DNA from: an uncultured Eubacteriales bacterium
GTDB taxonomy: Bacteria > Bacillota > Clostridia > Lachnospirales > Lachnospiraceae
Direction of reading: 5' to 3'
Assembly (NCBI GenBank): GCA_949292725.1
Contig: CASFAQ010000006.1
Span: 24,863 to 67,278 of the forward strand
DNA length: 42,416 nucleotides
Positions 5,974 through 18,097 of this stretch are shown here, piece after piece (position 1 is the stretch's first letter; each line of letters starts with the position of its first letter). The notes beneath the pieces are model-generated. The model saw only the letters and a program-made list of their open reading frames with translations, did not search any database and had not been told where the DNA came from. The position numbers and the translations under genes were made by a program.

Positions 5974-8247
5974 TTATACCAATACTCCGGTTGCCCGCTG
6001 GCCTTTAGCACCGCGGTTTCTGGTGCGTATCTTTTTGTAATTTATCAGTTTGCCGCTAAGAGTTCCGGTTTCTTCCGATGTATTTATACAATCTGCATAT
6101 ATTACTTTGTCATCATTTTCAAGAGATATTCCCTTGATTCCACGGCTTGTTTTTTTGAATTCACTGACCTCGGTAAGCATGAATCCCAGGGAAAGTTTTT
6201 TTGCGGTAAGCATTACAACCTTTTTGCTTTCAGAGATATATTCTGAGGCCGATAAGAGTTTGACGCATACCAGTCTGTCGTCCTCCTCAAGTTTGGTAGC
6301 GCCAATCATATGTCTGTTGGTTTCAAATTCGGCGCCGGAAACAAGTTTTATATATCCTTTTTCGGTTACAAACAGCAATATGGAATCAAATAATTCGTCA
6401 AATGAAGCGTAGGTAAGCAGATCGTCATCTCCAATCTTGCATAATGTGTGGATAAGCGTGCCCTTATCCTTAATGCGACAGCGTGGAAGAGAGGAGGCTT
6501 TTATCTGATGCATATTGCCGTTAGCTGTAAATACACACAGTTTATCGTTGCTTTTCATAGGTACTATATCAGGATACTCCGCCAGAGTTTCGGAGGTGAG
6601 TCGCTGATAACTTGATTGGTCGATTGTTTTGGTATATCCAAATCTGTCGATGAGCACATATATGTCCTCAATTACGACCTTTTCAACATAATCCGTATTC
6701 TGTACGCTGTCCAGTATCGTCTTTCTGTCGGAGTAGAATTCTTTTGCATAATTCCTAAGACGCGTTTTGATTACTTTAAGAAGCTCTTTCTCACTGTTTA
6801 ATATCAGATTATATGATTCTATATCTGTAGAAAGCGAGTCTTCCTCCTTATGAAGCTTTAGTATTTCAAGGCCTATAAGTCTGGAAAGAGGCATTGCAAG
6901 TATTGCGTCAGCCTGTTTTTCGGTAAAATTAAATGTAGCCGCGAGTCTGGCTGACTGGTCATTTTTGAATTTGATGTCTGTGATATCCCCGTTAATGAGA
7001 CAATTTTTAGCCTGGGAGACAGACTGGCTGCCTCTTAGGACCTCGATAATAATGTCGATTACATCCGTGGCGCGTATAAGTCCCTGAACGATTTCAAGTC
7101 TTTCGCTGGCTTTATCCAAAAGATGCGTGTATTCCCTGGTATACAGATCTTTTTGGAATTCGATAAACTCTTTGATTATTGATATTAAACCAAACTGCGT
7201 AGGCTGCCTGTCCTTAACTGCAAGGAGGTTGACGCCGTAAGTGTCCTCAAGAGGAGTTTTCTTATAAAGCCCGTTTAGAAGGTTTTCGGCATCCCGATCC
7301 TTTTTTACCTCTACGACGATACGTATATCGCTTCCGGATTCGTCCCGGACATCATATATCTCATCAAATGTTTTGTCGCGCATAAGGGTTGCAAGACTTT
7401 CTACAAGCTTTGTTTTATTGCCGGCAATCGTATAAGGGATTTCGGAGATTATAATATTGGTGCGACCGGCAGTACCAGGTTCGATAGTGCATTTTCCGCG
7501 TACTCTTAAACGTCCCTCACCACTCTCGTATATATGGGATATTTCTTCTTTGTTGATTATGGTTCCTCCGGTTGGAAAATCCGGTCCGGGAATATATTCC
7601 ATAAGCTCGGTAAGGGATATGGACGGTTTGTTGATACATGCTATGACACCGTTTATAACCTCGGCGGTATTATGTGGAGGGATGTTGGTCGCCATACCTA
7701 CGGCAATTCCGGTTGTTCCGTTGATTAACAGGTTAGGAAGCATTGCAGGAAGCACTACAGGTTCTTTTTCGCTGTCATCAAAATTAGGTATGAATTCCAC
7801 AAGCCCTTTGTCAAGGTTGGAAAGCATGGTCATCGCGCCGTCTGAAAGACGTGCTTCCGTATAACGCATTGCGGCAGCTCCATCCCCATCTATGGAACCG
7901 AAATTTCCGTGTCCGTCTACAAGGGGCACGGAAAGAGAGTAATCCTCGGTCATATGTACAAGTGCGTCATATATGGCGCCATCTCCGTGAGGGTGAAATT
8001 TACCCATTGTATCGCCGACTATTCTGGCACTTTTTCTGTGCGGTTTGTCAGGAGAGAGATTAAGCTCCTTCATAGAATAGAGAATTCTTCTCTGTACCGG
8101 CTTTAGACCGTCTCTTATATCAGGTAGTGCGCGTGCGATAATTACGCTCATTGCATAGTCCCTGTAAGAGGATTTCATCTCCTCAGTAAAATCCATGGAA
8201 ATAATATTTTCGGTAATGACTGTCTGTTCATTTTTCTTCTTGGCCAT
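5974..8247 (-). CDS. parC: DNA topoisomerase IV subunit A (ParC-like)
   Basis: The 757-aa type IIA topoisomerase breakage-reunion subunit cuts and rejoins DNA through the active-site tyrosine Tyr129 in [11 protein letters not shown], preceded by the winged-helix segment [17 protein letters not shown]. The quinolone-resistance region reads [10 protein letters not shown] (85-94): the position equivalent to E. coli GyrA Ser83 is Gly90, while the Asp87 equivalent (Asp94) is kept. The C-terminal domain has no clear GyrA-box (QRRGGxG); the nearest stretch is SRGIKGI. Together with the parE partner this favours topoisomerase IV over gyrase. The protein decatenates chromosomes with ParE. It lies 14 nt after parE on the same transcript. 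A second gyrase-type locus is expected elsewhere but cannot be seen here. Confidence 0.85.
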   Translation of the reverse strand: MAKKKNEQTVITENIISMDFTEEMKSSYRDYAMSVIIARALPDIRDGLKPVQRRILYSMKELNLSPDKPHRKSARIVGDTMGKFHPHGDGAIYDALVHMTEDYSLSVPLVDGHGNFGSIDGDGAAAMRYTEARLSDGAMTMLSNLDKGLVEFIPNFDDSEKEPVVLPAMLPNLLINGTTGIAVGMATNIPPHNTAEVINGVIACINKPSISLTELMEYIPGPDFPTGGTIINKEEISHIYESGEGRLRVRGKCTIEPGTAGRTNIIISEIPYTIAGNKTKLVESLATLMRDKTFDEIYDVRDESGSDIRIVVEVKKDRDAENLLNGLYKKTPLEDTYGVNLLAVKDRQPTQFGLISIIKEFIEFQKDLYTREYTHLLDKASERLEIVQGLIRATDVIDIIIEVLRGSQSVSQAKNCLINGDITDIKFKNDQSARLAATFNFTEKQADAILAMPLSRLIGLEILKLHKEEDSLSTDIESYNLILNSEKELLKVIKTRLRNYAKEFYSDRKTILDSVQNTDYVEKVVIEDIYVLIDRFGYTKTIDQSSYQRLTSETLAEYPDIVPMKSNDKLCVFTANGNMHQIKASSLPRCRIKDKGTLIHTLCKIGDDDLLTYASFDELFDSILLFVTEKGYIKLVSGAEFETNRHMIGATKLEEDDRLVCVKLLSASEYISESKKVVMLTAKKLSLGFMLTEVSEFKKTSRGIKGISLENDDKVIYADCINTSEETGTLSGKLINYKKIRTRNRGAKGQRATGVLV

Positions 8248-8261
8248 GATGACATATCCTC

Positions 8262-10199
8262 CTATATATCAAGCTTTGCGTATTTTGCTTCCTCCATAAT
8301 GAATTCACGTCGTGGAGGTACATTATTGCTCATAAGAATATTTGTTATCTGGTCTGCCTCAATCGTATCGCTTATGCTCACGCGTGCCAGAATCCTTGAG
8401 GCCGGATCAAGCGTTGTCTCTTTAAGCTGGTCGGCGTCCATCTCGCCAAGGCCCTTGTAGCGCTGGAGGGTATTTATCTTTCTTTTGCCGTCGCGCCTGA
8501 ATCTTTCAAGTTCATAATCGTTGAAGAGATATTTTGAGGCCTTCTTTTTGCCCTCAGTGTAGTCGACTTTATAAAGAGGAGGAAGTCCTCTGTAGATTTT
8601 CCCTTCTGTTATGAGATTTGGCATGAAGCGATAGAAAAACGTGAGAAGCAGAGTGCTTATATGTGCGCCATCCACGTCCGCATCGGTTAGGATGATTATT
8701 TTATCATAACGAAGTTTTTTGATGTCAAAATCATCTCCGATGCCGCAGCCAAATGCAGCGATCATATTTCTAATCTCATTATTTACGAGGATTTTTTCGA
8801 GGGCGGCTTTTTCGACATTAAGGATCTTGCCTCTAAGAGGCAGTACTGCCTGAGTACGTCTGTCCCTTGCGGTTTTTACCGTGCCTCCAGCCGAATCACC
8901 CTCGACAATGTATATTTCGCATTCTTCGGGTTTCCGTGATGTACATGAGGCAAGCTTACTTCGTACATCCACATCATTTAACTGTTTAAGCACTGCGTTG
9001 CGTGCCTTATCCCCCGCTTTTCTGGCATTATATGCGCGAAGGGAATTCTCAAGGATTTTTTTGAGGATTTCTACATTTTTATCAAAATAAAGCTGCGCTT
9101 CTCTGGAGAATACTTCGTCTACTGCAAGCTGTGCGTCGGAATTGCCAAGCTTTGTCTTGGTCTGACCCTCAAATTGCGGGTCGGGGTGCTTTATGGAGAT
9201 GATGGTGATCATTCCATTGCGGTAATCTCTGCCGTCCGGTCTGTCCTTATCCTTGATCATATTAAGCTCCTTGGCATACTGGTTCATGATGCGCGTCAGG
9301 GCAGTTTTGAAACCGGTAACTAAAGTTCCTCCGTCGGATACGTTGATTCTGTTACAGTATGAATTTATCTGCTCATTATAATTGGTAGTATACTGAAAAG
9401 CTATCTCTACTTCTATATCGCCACATTTGCCCTCGATGTACACCGGCTCGTCATGAAGGGGTGTGATTTCAAAGGAATTATCCCTGAGATGGTCTACGAT
9501 GTAAGAAATATAGCTTTTAATACCATCTTCTTCATAATAGGTATAGTTCTCGTTCGTCTGTTCGTTATGGAACATAAGCCTGAGCCCCTTATTAAGATAG
9601 GCAGTTTCCCTGAGCTTCTTACGAATGGTATCGGCCTTAAATTCCGTTGTATCGAAAATATCCGGATCCGGATAGAAGGTAACGCATGTTCCGGTATCGG
9701 ATTTGGCACATTTGCCGGTTGCAGGTATAAGACCGTTTACAAGTTCGGTAACCGGCCGGCCGCCATTTTCGTAAGTATCGGTATAGATGAGACCGCCTCT
9801 TCTTACCTCGACCACCATGCGTGTGGAAAGTGCGTTAACAACGGATGCACCAACACCGTGGAGACCGCCAGATACTTTATATACGGAATTTCCAAATTTA
9901 CCTCCTGCATGAAGCATGGTATACACTACGCGGATAGTAGGAATCTTCTTGACAGGATGAATGTCCACCGGTACGCCGCGTCCGTTATCTTTTATCCTAA
10001 TGCCGCCGTCCTTAAGGAGGGTTATCTCTATGCTGTCACAGAAACCGGCAAGATGCTCGTCAATGCCGTTATCAAGAATCTCCCATATAAGATGGTGCAG
10101 ACCCCTGCTTCCTGTGCTTCCTATATACATACCCGGACGCTTCCTTACAGCCTCAAGGCCCTCCAAAACAACAATCTGACTGCCTGTATAACTTTCCAT
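8262..10199 (-). CDS. parE: DNA topoisomerase IV subunit B (ParE-like)
   Basis: The 645-aa ATPase subunit of a type IIA topoisomerase has a GHKL fold at the N-terminus: catalytic Glu40 and Asn44 in [20 protein letters not shown] (71-79), and the ATP lid with [15 protein letters not shown]. The C-terminal TOPRIM domain shows [27 protein letters not shown] and [14 protein letters not shown], followed by [15 protein letters not shown]. Its length of about 645 is standard for ParE/GyrB without the proteobacterial insert. The start at 10199 ([15 protein letters not shown]) fits the family; an upstream extension to 10301 is open but not GyrB-like, and a GGAG site lies 8 nt before 10199. A strong promoter lies at 10260-10288. 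It powers strand passage with ParC. Confidence 0.88.
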   Translation of the reverse strand: MESYTGSQIVVLEGLEAVRKRPGMYIGSTGSRGLHHLIWEILDNGIDEHLAGFCDSIEITLLKDGGIRIKDNGRGVPVDIHPVKKIPTIRVVYTMLHAGGKFGNSVYKVSGGLHGVGASVVNALSTRMVVEVRRGGLIYTDTYENGGRPVTELVNGLIPATGKCAKSDTGTCVTFYPDPDIFDTTEFKADTIRKKLRETAYLNKGLRLMFHNEQTNENYTYYEEDGIKSYISYIVDHLRDNSFEITPLHDEPVYIEGKCGDIEVEIAFQYTTNYNEQINSYCNRINVSDGGTLVTGFKTALTRIMNQYAKELNMIKDKDRPDGRDYRNGMITIISIKHPDPQFEGQTKTKLGNSDAQLAVDEVFSREAQLYFDKNVEILKKILENSLRAYNARKAGDKARNAVLKQLNDVDVRSKLASCTSRKPEECEIYIVEGDSAGGTVKTARDRRTQAVLPLRGKILNVEKAALEKILVNNEIRNMIAAFGCGIGDDFDIKKLRYDKIIILTDADVDGAHISTLLLTFFYRFMPNLITEGKIYRGLPPLYKVDYTEGKKKASKYLFNDYELERFRRDGKRKINTLQRYKGLGEMDADQLKETTLDPASRILARVSISDTIEADQITNILMSNNVPPRREFIMEEAKYAKLDI

Positions 10200-10259
10200 T
10201 ATAAAAACTCCAATCTCATAGTAATAAAACATGAACTGATGTTCACGGCACATAAAACA

Positions 10260-10288
10260 ATTATACTTTATCTTGTATAAATTTGCAA
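10260..10288 (-). promoter_or_regulatory. Promoter for parE-parC
   Basis: On the minus strand, TTGCAA (10288-10283) and TATAAT (10265-10260) are separated by 17 nt, giving a transcript start near 10252 and a leader of about 50 nt. Confidence 0.75.
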
Positions 10289-10301
10289 AGTGTTTTATCA
10301 T
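10273..10301 (+). promoter_or_regulatory. Candidate divergent promoter for lacZ
   Basis: TTGTAT (10273-10278) and TATCAT (10296-10301) are separated by 17 nt. The element overlaps the parE promoter on the other strand, so the two transcription units could compete or share an operator. Confidence 0.45.
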
Positions 10302-10312
10302 AAAGACAGTAG

Positions 10313-13381
<3,069 letters not shown>

Positions 13382-13399
13382 TAGAAAGGGTCATTTTCG

Positions 13400-15964
13400 A
13401 TGAATACGACATCTGAAAATAAACCGGATGCACTTAAAAAGCATATCTGTATGGGTATCCTTGCCCATGTGGATGCGGGAAAGACAACATTGGCAGAAAG
13501 CATGCTGTATCTTGGTGGCAGGATTAAGAAGCTTGGACGGGTAGATCATAAGGATACATTTTTGGATAATAATGAAATTGAAAGAGAACGCGGCATAACC
13601 ATTTTTTCCAAACAGGCAGAGCTCGTAATAGCCGATAAGACGATAACAATTCTTGATACACCGGGTCATGTGGATTTTTCGGCAGAGACCGAAAGAGCGC
13701 TTATGGTTATGGATTATGTAGTGCTTGTAATCAGTGCAAGTGCCGGTATACAAAGTCATGTAATGACTCTGTGGAAGCTTCTTGCGATATATAAGATTCC
13801 CGTATTTGTATTCGTTAACAAAATGGATATGCCCGATACGGATATGGATAGCATGATGGGAGAGCTTAAGAAGGTCCTTAGCGATAGTTGCATATGTTTT
13901 AATAATGATGAAGAGTCCCTGTATGAAGATATAGCTATGGGAAGCGAAGAAGCCCTTACAGAATATCTTGAGACGGGCAAATTGTCTGATAAAACAGTAG
14001 CAGCCCTTATAAAAGAAAGATTGATATTTCCGTGTTTCTTTGGTTCTGCACTAAGGCTTACAGGTGTAGAATATTTCATGGAAAAAATGATAAACTATAT
14101 GTCTGTGCCGGAATATCCCGAAGAATTTGGAGCTAAGATATATAAAATATCTAGAGATAATAAGGGTGTGAGGCTCACTCATATGAAGATTATGGGCGGC
14201 ATTCTTAAGAACCGTATGGAGATTAATTCAAATAAGGTGGGTCAGATAAGAATATATTCGGGAGATTCATATGAGACCGTAGATGCCGCATATCCTGGGA
14301 TGATATGTGCAGTTACAGGCATTGAAGACAATATGCCCGGCGAGGGGCTTGGTATAACGCCCGATTCAGATATGCCGGTTCTTACGCCCGTGCTTGTATA
14401 CAGAATGATACTTCCTCCGGGAATCGACGTTCATAAGACTTATATGCAGATTAAGGATATTGAAGAGGAAGAACCCCAGCTCTCTTTAGTATGGAATGAA
14501 AAACTGAATGAGATAAATATAAGACTTATGGGAGCGATACAGACAGAGGTTCTTAGGCGTATTATAAGGGAAAGGCTCGATATACAGGTGGAATTTGACG
14601 CCGGAAATATAGTGTACAGGGAAACGATTGCAGAACCTGTGGAAGGAGTGGGACATTATGAGCCGCTAAGGCATTATGCAGAAGTACATGTGCTTATGGA
14701 GCCCCTTGAGAGAGGAAGCGGTATACAGATAGAAAGCGATGTAAGCGAGGATGTTCTTGATAAGAACTGGCAGCGCCTTATAATGACCAATCTGTACGAG
14801 AAGAAGCATGTCGGGGTTTTAACAGGTTCTGAAATTACGGATATAAAATTAACGGTGATAGCAGGCAGGGCACACCTGAAACATACTGAGGGAGGAGATT
14901 TCAGGCAGGCGGCTTACAGGGCCGTAAGGCAGGGACTTATGAAGGCCAAATCAGTTCTCTTAGAGCCTGTATATGATTTTACACTTGAGATCCCAAGTAG
15001 TGTACTTGGACGGGCAATGAATGATATAGTGCTCATGAACGGGAAAATCCAGGATACCAGAACTGCCGGAGAAAACGTTATTTTAACAGGCACTGCTCCT
15101 GTAGAATGCATGCAGGGATATCAGATTACTGTTGCCTCTTATTCAAAAGGAAGAGGAAGACTTACATGTAATGCGGGGGGATATATGACATGCCATAACG
15201 CAGAAGAGGTCATAGAAAAAATAGGATATGACGCCGCAGGAGATATTGCTAATCCATCCGCTTCCATTTTCTGCTCACACGGAGCGGGATTTTATGTGAG
15301 TTGGGATCAGGTTGAGAATTATATGCATATAGAAAAAAGGGAGACTACTATTGAATATGAAGAACCTGAGATTGTTCATAAGCCCAGAATAAAACCTGTA
15401 AATGATGAGGAACTTGAGGACATATTTACCAAAACCTATGGTGCTGTTAAAAGAAGGACATACACGCCGCCCAAAACAACAGTACACAACAATCCGGGTG
15501 ATGAAAAGTATCTGTTAAAGAAAAAGAAGCCTCAGAAGAAGGACGATTATCTTCTGGTAGACGGATATAATATTATATTTGCATGGACCGAGCTTAAAGA
15601 AATTGCAGAAAATAATATGGACGGCGCCCGCACCCTGCTTATGGAAAAGCTATGCAATTACCAGGGTTATACGGGCGTAACGGTGATACTTGTATTTGAT
15701 GCTTACAGGGTCAGGGGAAATCGCGGAGAAGTTTCAAAATACAAGAATATACATTTGGTATATACTAAAGAGGCTGAGACCGCTGACCAGTATATTGAAA
15801 AAACGGTTCACAGGATAGGAAAGAATAATAATGTAACAGTCGCAACATCCGATGCACTCGAACAGATAATAATATTCGGGGCGGGCGCCCGCAGGTTGTC
15901 GGCATCAGGACTTAAAGATGAGATAATGCGAGTCCAAAAAGAGATAGAGGAGCATTTGTCATAA
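13400..15964 (+). CDS. TetM/EF-G-like ribosomal GTPase fused to a Rae1/YacP-type NYN endoribonuclease
   Basis: The 854-aa protein has two parts. Residues 1 to about 650 are a translational GTPase of the ribosomal-protection (TetM/TetO) class: P-loop AHVDAGKT (22-29), switch I RGIT (64-67), DTPGH (86-90), NKMD (140-143), then EF-G-like domains II to V. After a charged linker (about 660-714, lysine-rich), residues 715-854 form a NYN/PIN-like domain: LLVDGYNIIFAW with Asp721 and Asn724, VFDAYRV with Asp767, ETADQYIEK with Asp796, and TSDALEQ with Asp818. These match YacP/Rae1, the B. subtilis endonuclease that cuts mRNA in the ribosomal A site. TetM's tetracycline-displacing loop (YSPVS) is replaced by HLKHT, so resistance is unlikely. 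Inference: the GTPase delivers an RNase to stalled or particular ribosomes. It follows lacZ by 18 nt and precedes the amidase by 10 nt. Confidence 0.88.
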   Translation: MNTTSENKPDALKKHICMGILAHVDAGKTTLAESMLYLGGRIKKLGRVDHKDTFLDNNEIERERGITIFSKQAELVIADKTITILDTPGHVDFSAETERALMVMDYVVLVISASAGIQSHVMTLWKLLAIYKIPVFVFVNKMDMPDTDMDSMMGELKKVLSDSCICFNNDEESLYEDIAMGSEEALTEYLETGKLSDKTVAALIKERLIFPCFFGSALRLTGVEYFMEKMINYMSVPEYPEEFGAKIYKISRDNKGVRLTHMKIMGGILKNRMEINSNKVGQIRIYSGDSYETVDAAYPGMICAVTGIEDNMPGEGLGITPDSDMPVLTPVLVYRMILPPGIDVHKTYMQIKDIEEEEPQLSLVWNEKLNEINIRLMGAIQTEVLRRIIRERLDIQVEFDAGNIVYRETIAEPVEGVGHYEPLRHYAEVHVLMEPLERGSGIQIESDVSEDVLDKNWQRLIMTNLYEKKHVGVLTGSEITDIKLTVIAGRAHLKHTEGGDFRQAAYRAVRQGLMKAKSVLLEPVYDFTLEIPSSVLGRAMNDIVLMNGKIQDTRTAGENVILTGTAPVECMQGYQITVASYSKGRGRLTCNAGGYMTCHNAEEVIEKIGYDAAGDIANPSASIFCSHGAGFYVSWDQVENYMHIEKRETTIEYEEPEIVHKPRIKPVNDEELEDIFTKTYGAVKRRTYTPPKTTVHNNPGDEKYLLKKKKPQKKDDYLLVDGYNIIFAWTELKEIAENNMDGARTLLMEKLCNYQGYTGVTVILVFDAYRVRGNRGEVSKYKNIHLVYTKEAETADQYIEKTVHRIGKNNNVTVATSDALEQIIIFGAGARRLSASGLKDEIMRVQKEIEEHLS

Positions 15965-15974
15965 GGAGGAGAAC

Positions 15975-16898
15975 ATGAAAAGAATAATTATTTTATGTAC
16001 ATTTATGTTAATACTGATACAGGGAGCGAATATTGAAGCGGCTCAGAGTATTACTGTTGAAAATCCAAAAACACAGATAAAAGCAGGAAAATCATACACA
16101 TACAAGGCGGTTTTGGATACGGGAGAAGATATCACGTGGTCTGTAAGCAATAAAAATAAGGCAATGATAACCCAAAACGGAAAATTCACGGCAAAGAAGG
16201 CGGGGAAGGTTGTTATCACGGCCTCGTGCGGCGATATATCCGAAAGCATAAGAGTAACCATCAAACCCAAAAAGATTGTTGCAATAGACGCCGGACATCA
16301 GGCAAGAGGCGATAGCAGTACTGAACCAATCGGGCCGGGCTCGTCTGTAAAAAAGGCAAAAGTAGCGGCGGGCACGTCGGGAGTCGTAACTAAGGTGCCG
16401 GAGTACAAGCTGACACTTGCCGTTGCTAAAAAACTTAAAAAAGAGCTGGTAAACAGAGGGTATAAGGTTATGATGATACGTAAGAGCAATGATGTTAACA
16501 TCAGCAACAAGGAAAGAGCGCTCAAGGCTAACAGGACGTCTGATATATGTATAAGACTGCATGCAGACGGAATCGGCAATTCATCGGTAGCCGGTGCAAG
16601 CGCACTGTATCCGTCAAAGTCCAATAAATATGTGGGGAAATTAAGCAGTAAATGTCAAAGACTTTCAGAAGCCGTACTTTCCGAAATGTGTAACAGCTCG
16701 GGCGCAAGAAAACGCGGACTGTCGCAGAGGGATGACCTTACGGGAACTAATTGGAGTACCATACCGGTTACCCTTATTGAGATGGGATTTATGACGAATC
16801 CGGAAGAAGACAGAAAGATGCAGACTGAAAGCTATCAGAAAAAGCTGGCAGAAGGAATGGCAGAAGGAGTTGAGAGATATTTTGAAGGCAAAAATTAA
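15975..16898 (+). CDS. Secreted N-acetylmuramoyl-L-alanine amidase with Ig-like domain
   Basis: The 307-aa protein cleaves the MurNAc-L-alanine bond of peptidoglycan. A signal peptide (about 1-22, hydrophobic IIILCTFMLILIQGA, cut near EAA) is followed by a Big2-like Ig domain (24-96: WSVSNKNKAMI, GKFTAKKAGKVVITA) and an Amidase_3 catalytic domain (101-305). Zinc ligands are His108 in IDAGHQ, Glu143 and His196 in RLHAD; the catalytic glutamate is Glu269 in TLIEMGFM. All are present, so the enzyme should be active outside the membrane. AGGAGG (15964-15969) precedes the ATG. The 3' end overlaps the next gene by 17 nt. The Ig-like module probably helps it bind the cell surface. Confidence 0.9.
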   Translation: MKRIIILCTFMLILIQGANIEAAQSITVENPKTQIKAGKSYTYKAVLDTGEDITWSVSNKNKAMITQNGKFTAKKAGKVVITASCGDISESIRVTIKPKKIVAIDAGHQARGDSSTEPIGPGSSVKKAKVAAGTSGVVTKVPEYKLTLAVAKKLKKELVNRGYKVMMIRKSNDVNISNKERALKANRTSDICIRLHADGIGNSSVAGASALYPSKSNKYVGKLSSKCQRLSEAVLSEMCNSSGARKRGLSQRDDLTGTNWSTIPVTLIEMGFMTNPEEDRKMQTESYQKKLAEGMAEGVERYFEGKN

Positions 16899-17697
16899 TA
16901 CTGCCGCAAACGGCGTCAAATATATAACATTTGAACTTTTTTCCGGAGCAGGGCTCAGGCATGGATTTTCGACCTGTGTAGGAGGCGTGAGCGGCGCCGA
17001 ATATCAGAATATGAATCTTGGCTTTAACAGGGGAGATACATTCAGCAATGTTACGACCAATCACAGACTTTTTGCAGAAGCAATAGGATATGATTATAAA
17101 AAAACCGTGTTGTCCAATCAGGTACATGGTACAAAGATTGCACACGTTACAGAGGAAGATGCAGGCTGCGGAATGCACGGAGAGGGAGGAATAAGCGAGA
17201 CCGACGGTCTGATAACAGATGTACGCAATCTGCCGATTATGACATTTTATGCAGACTGTGTTCCACTTTTTTTCTACGATCCGGTAAAAAAAGTTGTGGC
17301 AGCAGCACATTCGGGCTGGAGGGGCACAGTGCTTGGTATAGGAAGTATTATGGTTGAGAAGCTTGTCAAAGATAATGGCTGCAGACGGGAGGATATCCTT
17401 GCGGTAATAGGTCCGTCAATATGTAAAGACTGTTATGAGGTAAGCAGGGACGTCATAGACAAATTTGAGGAAAGGTTTCCGCAGCATGTTATTGATACGA
17501 TTACCACAAAAAAAGACGGAGAAAAATACATGCTCGATTTGTGGAAGACCAATGAATATATTCTTTTGTCTTCAGGAATCAGTAAGGAACATCTTGAAAT
17601 ATCCGGTATATGTACCTGTCATAACCCGGAACTTATGATATCCCACAGGAAGACAGGAGGGAAAAGAGGAAGTTTGGCGGGTGTTCTGGTACTGTAA
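16882..17697 (+). CDS. YfiH/PgeF family (laccase-domain) protein
   Basis: This protein of about 271 aa belongs to the YfiH/YlmD/PgeF family, called polyphenol oxidase or laccase-domain protein. Characterised members act on purine nucleosides (adenosine deaminase/phosphorylase) or edit peptidoglycan precursors. Conserved metal-site motifs are present: LSNQVHGTKIAHV with its histidine, TDGLITDVRNLPIMTFYADC with the cysteine, AAHSGWRGT with the histidine, and IGPSICKDCYEV. GSLAGVLVL closes the chain. The start is uncertain: a TTG at 16870 touches the AAGGAG site (16864-16869), whereas the TTG at 16882 lies 12 nt after it and is preferred. It overlaps the amidase end, which supports a joint peptidoglycan-related role, but the substrate is not settled by sequence. 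Confidence 0.82.
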   Translation: MKAKINTAANGVKYITFELFSGAGLRHGFSTCVGGVSGAEYQNMNLGFNRGDTFSNVTTNHRLFAEAIGYDYKKTVLSNQVHGTKIAHVTEEDAGCGMHGEGGISETDGLITDVRNLPIMTFYADCVPLFFYDPVKKVVAAAHSGWRGTVLGIGSIMVEKLVKDNGCRREDILAVIGPSICKDCYEVSRDVIDKFEERFPQHVIDTITTKKDGEKYMLDLWKTNEYILLSSGISKEHLEISGICTCHNPELMISHRKTGGKRGSLAGVLVL

Positions 17698-17725
17698 GGA
17701 TGGTGAAAAAGTAGAAAACTTCTAC

Positions 17726-17754
17726 TTGAAATAGTTTAAAGGATATGATAGAAT
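17726..17754 (+). promoter_or_regulatory. Promoter for tRNA-Thr
   Basis: TTGAAA (17726-17731) and TAGAAT (17749-17754), spacer 17 nt, place the start about 4 nt before the tRNA. An 8-bp perfect hairpin (17709-17716 with 17720-17727) overlaps the -35 and may be the 3' end of the preceding operon transcript, though no T-run follows it. Confidence 0.6.
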
Positions 17755-17763
17755 GTCAAAGAT

Positions 17764-17836
17764 GCCGTTATAGCACAGTAGGTAGTGCGACGCACTCGTA
17801 ATGCGTAGGTCACCGGTTCGAATCCGGTTAACGGCT
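17764..17836 (+). tRNA. tRNA-Thr (anticodon CGU)
   Basis: A complete cloverleaf is visible. Acceptor GCCGTTA (17764-17770) pairs with TAACGGC (17829-17835), with discriminator T at 17836. The D stem is GCAC/GTGC. The anticodon stem ACGCA/TGCGT encloses the loop CTCGTAA with anticodon CGT at 17797-17799, which reads ACG threonine codons. The T arm is ACCGG-TTCGAAT-CCGGT. CCA is not encoded. A terminator follows at once. Confidence 0.95.
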
Positions 17837-17838
17837 TG

Positions 17839-17873
17839 CCCTCAACCCCGAATTTATGGGGTTTGAGGGTTTT
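17839..17873 (+). terminator. Terminator after tRNA-Thr
   Basis: CCCTCAACCCC (17839-17849) pairs with GGGGTTTGAGGG (17858-17869), with one bulged T, and is followed by TTTT. It closes the tRNA unit two bases after the discriminator. Confidence 0.85.
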
Positions 17874-17879
17874 GTTAGT

Positions 17880-18031
17880 TTTGCTCACATCTTTAGTCAA
17901 TATCCCTCAAGAAATATCTGCAACCCACTTCATTTGATTCTCTTTAGAGCGTGTTGCTAAGCGCGCATATGACTTTTCTTGTATTAAAACTGATATATCG
18001 TGCTAACATTCTTTTTACGTTCCGTTTAATC
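17880..18031. other. Gene-free stretch downstream of tRNA-Thr
   Basis: No supported gene is visible on either strand. The minus strand has short stretches (about 30 codons) free of stops but no recognisable domain. A position next to a tRNA 3' end is a common integration site, but I see no direct repeat of the tRNA 3' end nearby and no integrase. It may be an old scar or simple spacer. Confidence 0.3.
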
Positions 18032-18060
18032 TTGTTTATCCCGTGAGATGTGTGTTATCT
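18032..18060 (+). promoter_or_regulatory. Weak candidate promoter for the GH43 genes
   Basis: TTGTTT (18032-18037) and TTATCT (18055-18060) are 17 nt apart, about 38 nt before the GH43 start. The hexamers are imperfect. A repeated GTTATCT (18054-18060 and 18065-18071) follows and could be an operator half-site. Confidence 0.35.
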
Positions 18061-18097
18061 TAGTGTTATCTGATTTGTGGAAAGGAAATATACGATT

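Noticed and set aside
5974..10199. Calling the pair gyrA-gyrB
   Set aside because: No GyrA-box (QRRGGxG) is visible in the C-terminal domain of the A subunit, and the gene order and spacing fit topoisomerase IV. Some uncertainty remains.
9453..10280. Long plus-strand open frame opposite parE
   Set aside because: It lies entirely antisense to the well-conserved ATPase domain of parE and its upstream region, has no family resemblance, and its codon pattern is explained by the opposite strand.
13400..15964. Annotation as a tetracycline-resistance determinant (TetM/TetO)
   Set aside because: The GTPase core resembles the class, but the loop that displaces tetracycline (YSPVS in TetM) reads HLKHT here, and a nuclease domain is fused on. 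A translation-factor role fits better.
17709..17727. Terminator for the lacZ-YfiH unit
   Set aside because: The hairpin is perfect but only 8 bp and A/T-rich, has no T-run after it, and overlaps the tRNA promoter -35.
17880..18060. Integrase remnant on the minus strand
   Set aside because: Open stretches are about 30 codons with no tyrosine-recombinase motif (R...HxxR...Y), so there is no support beyond position next to a tRNA.
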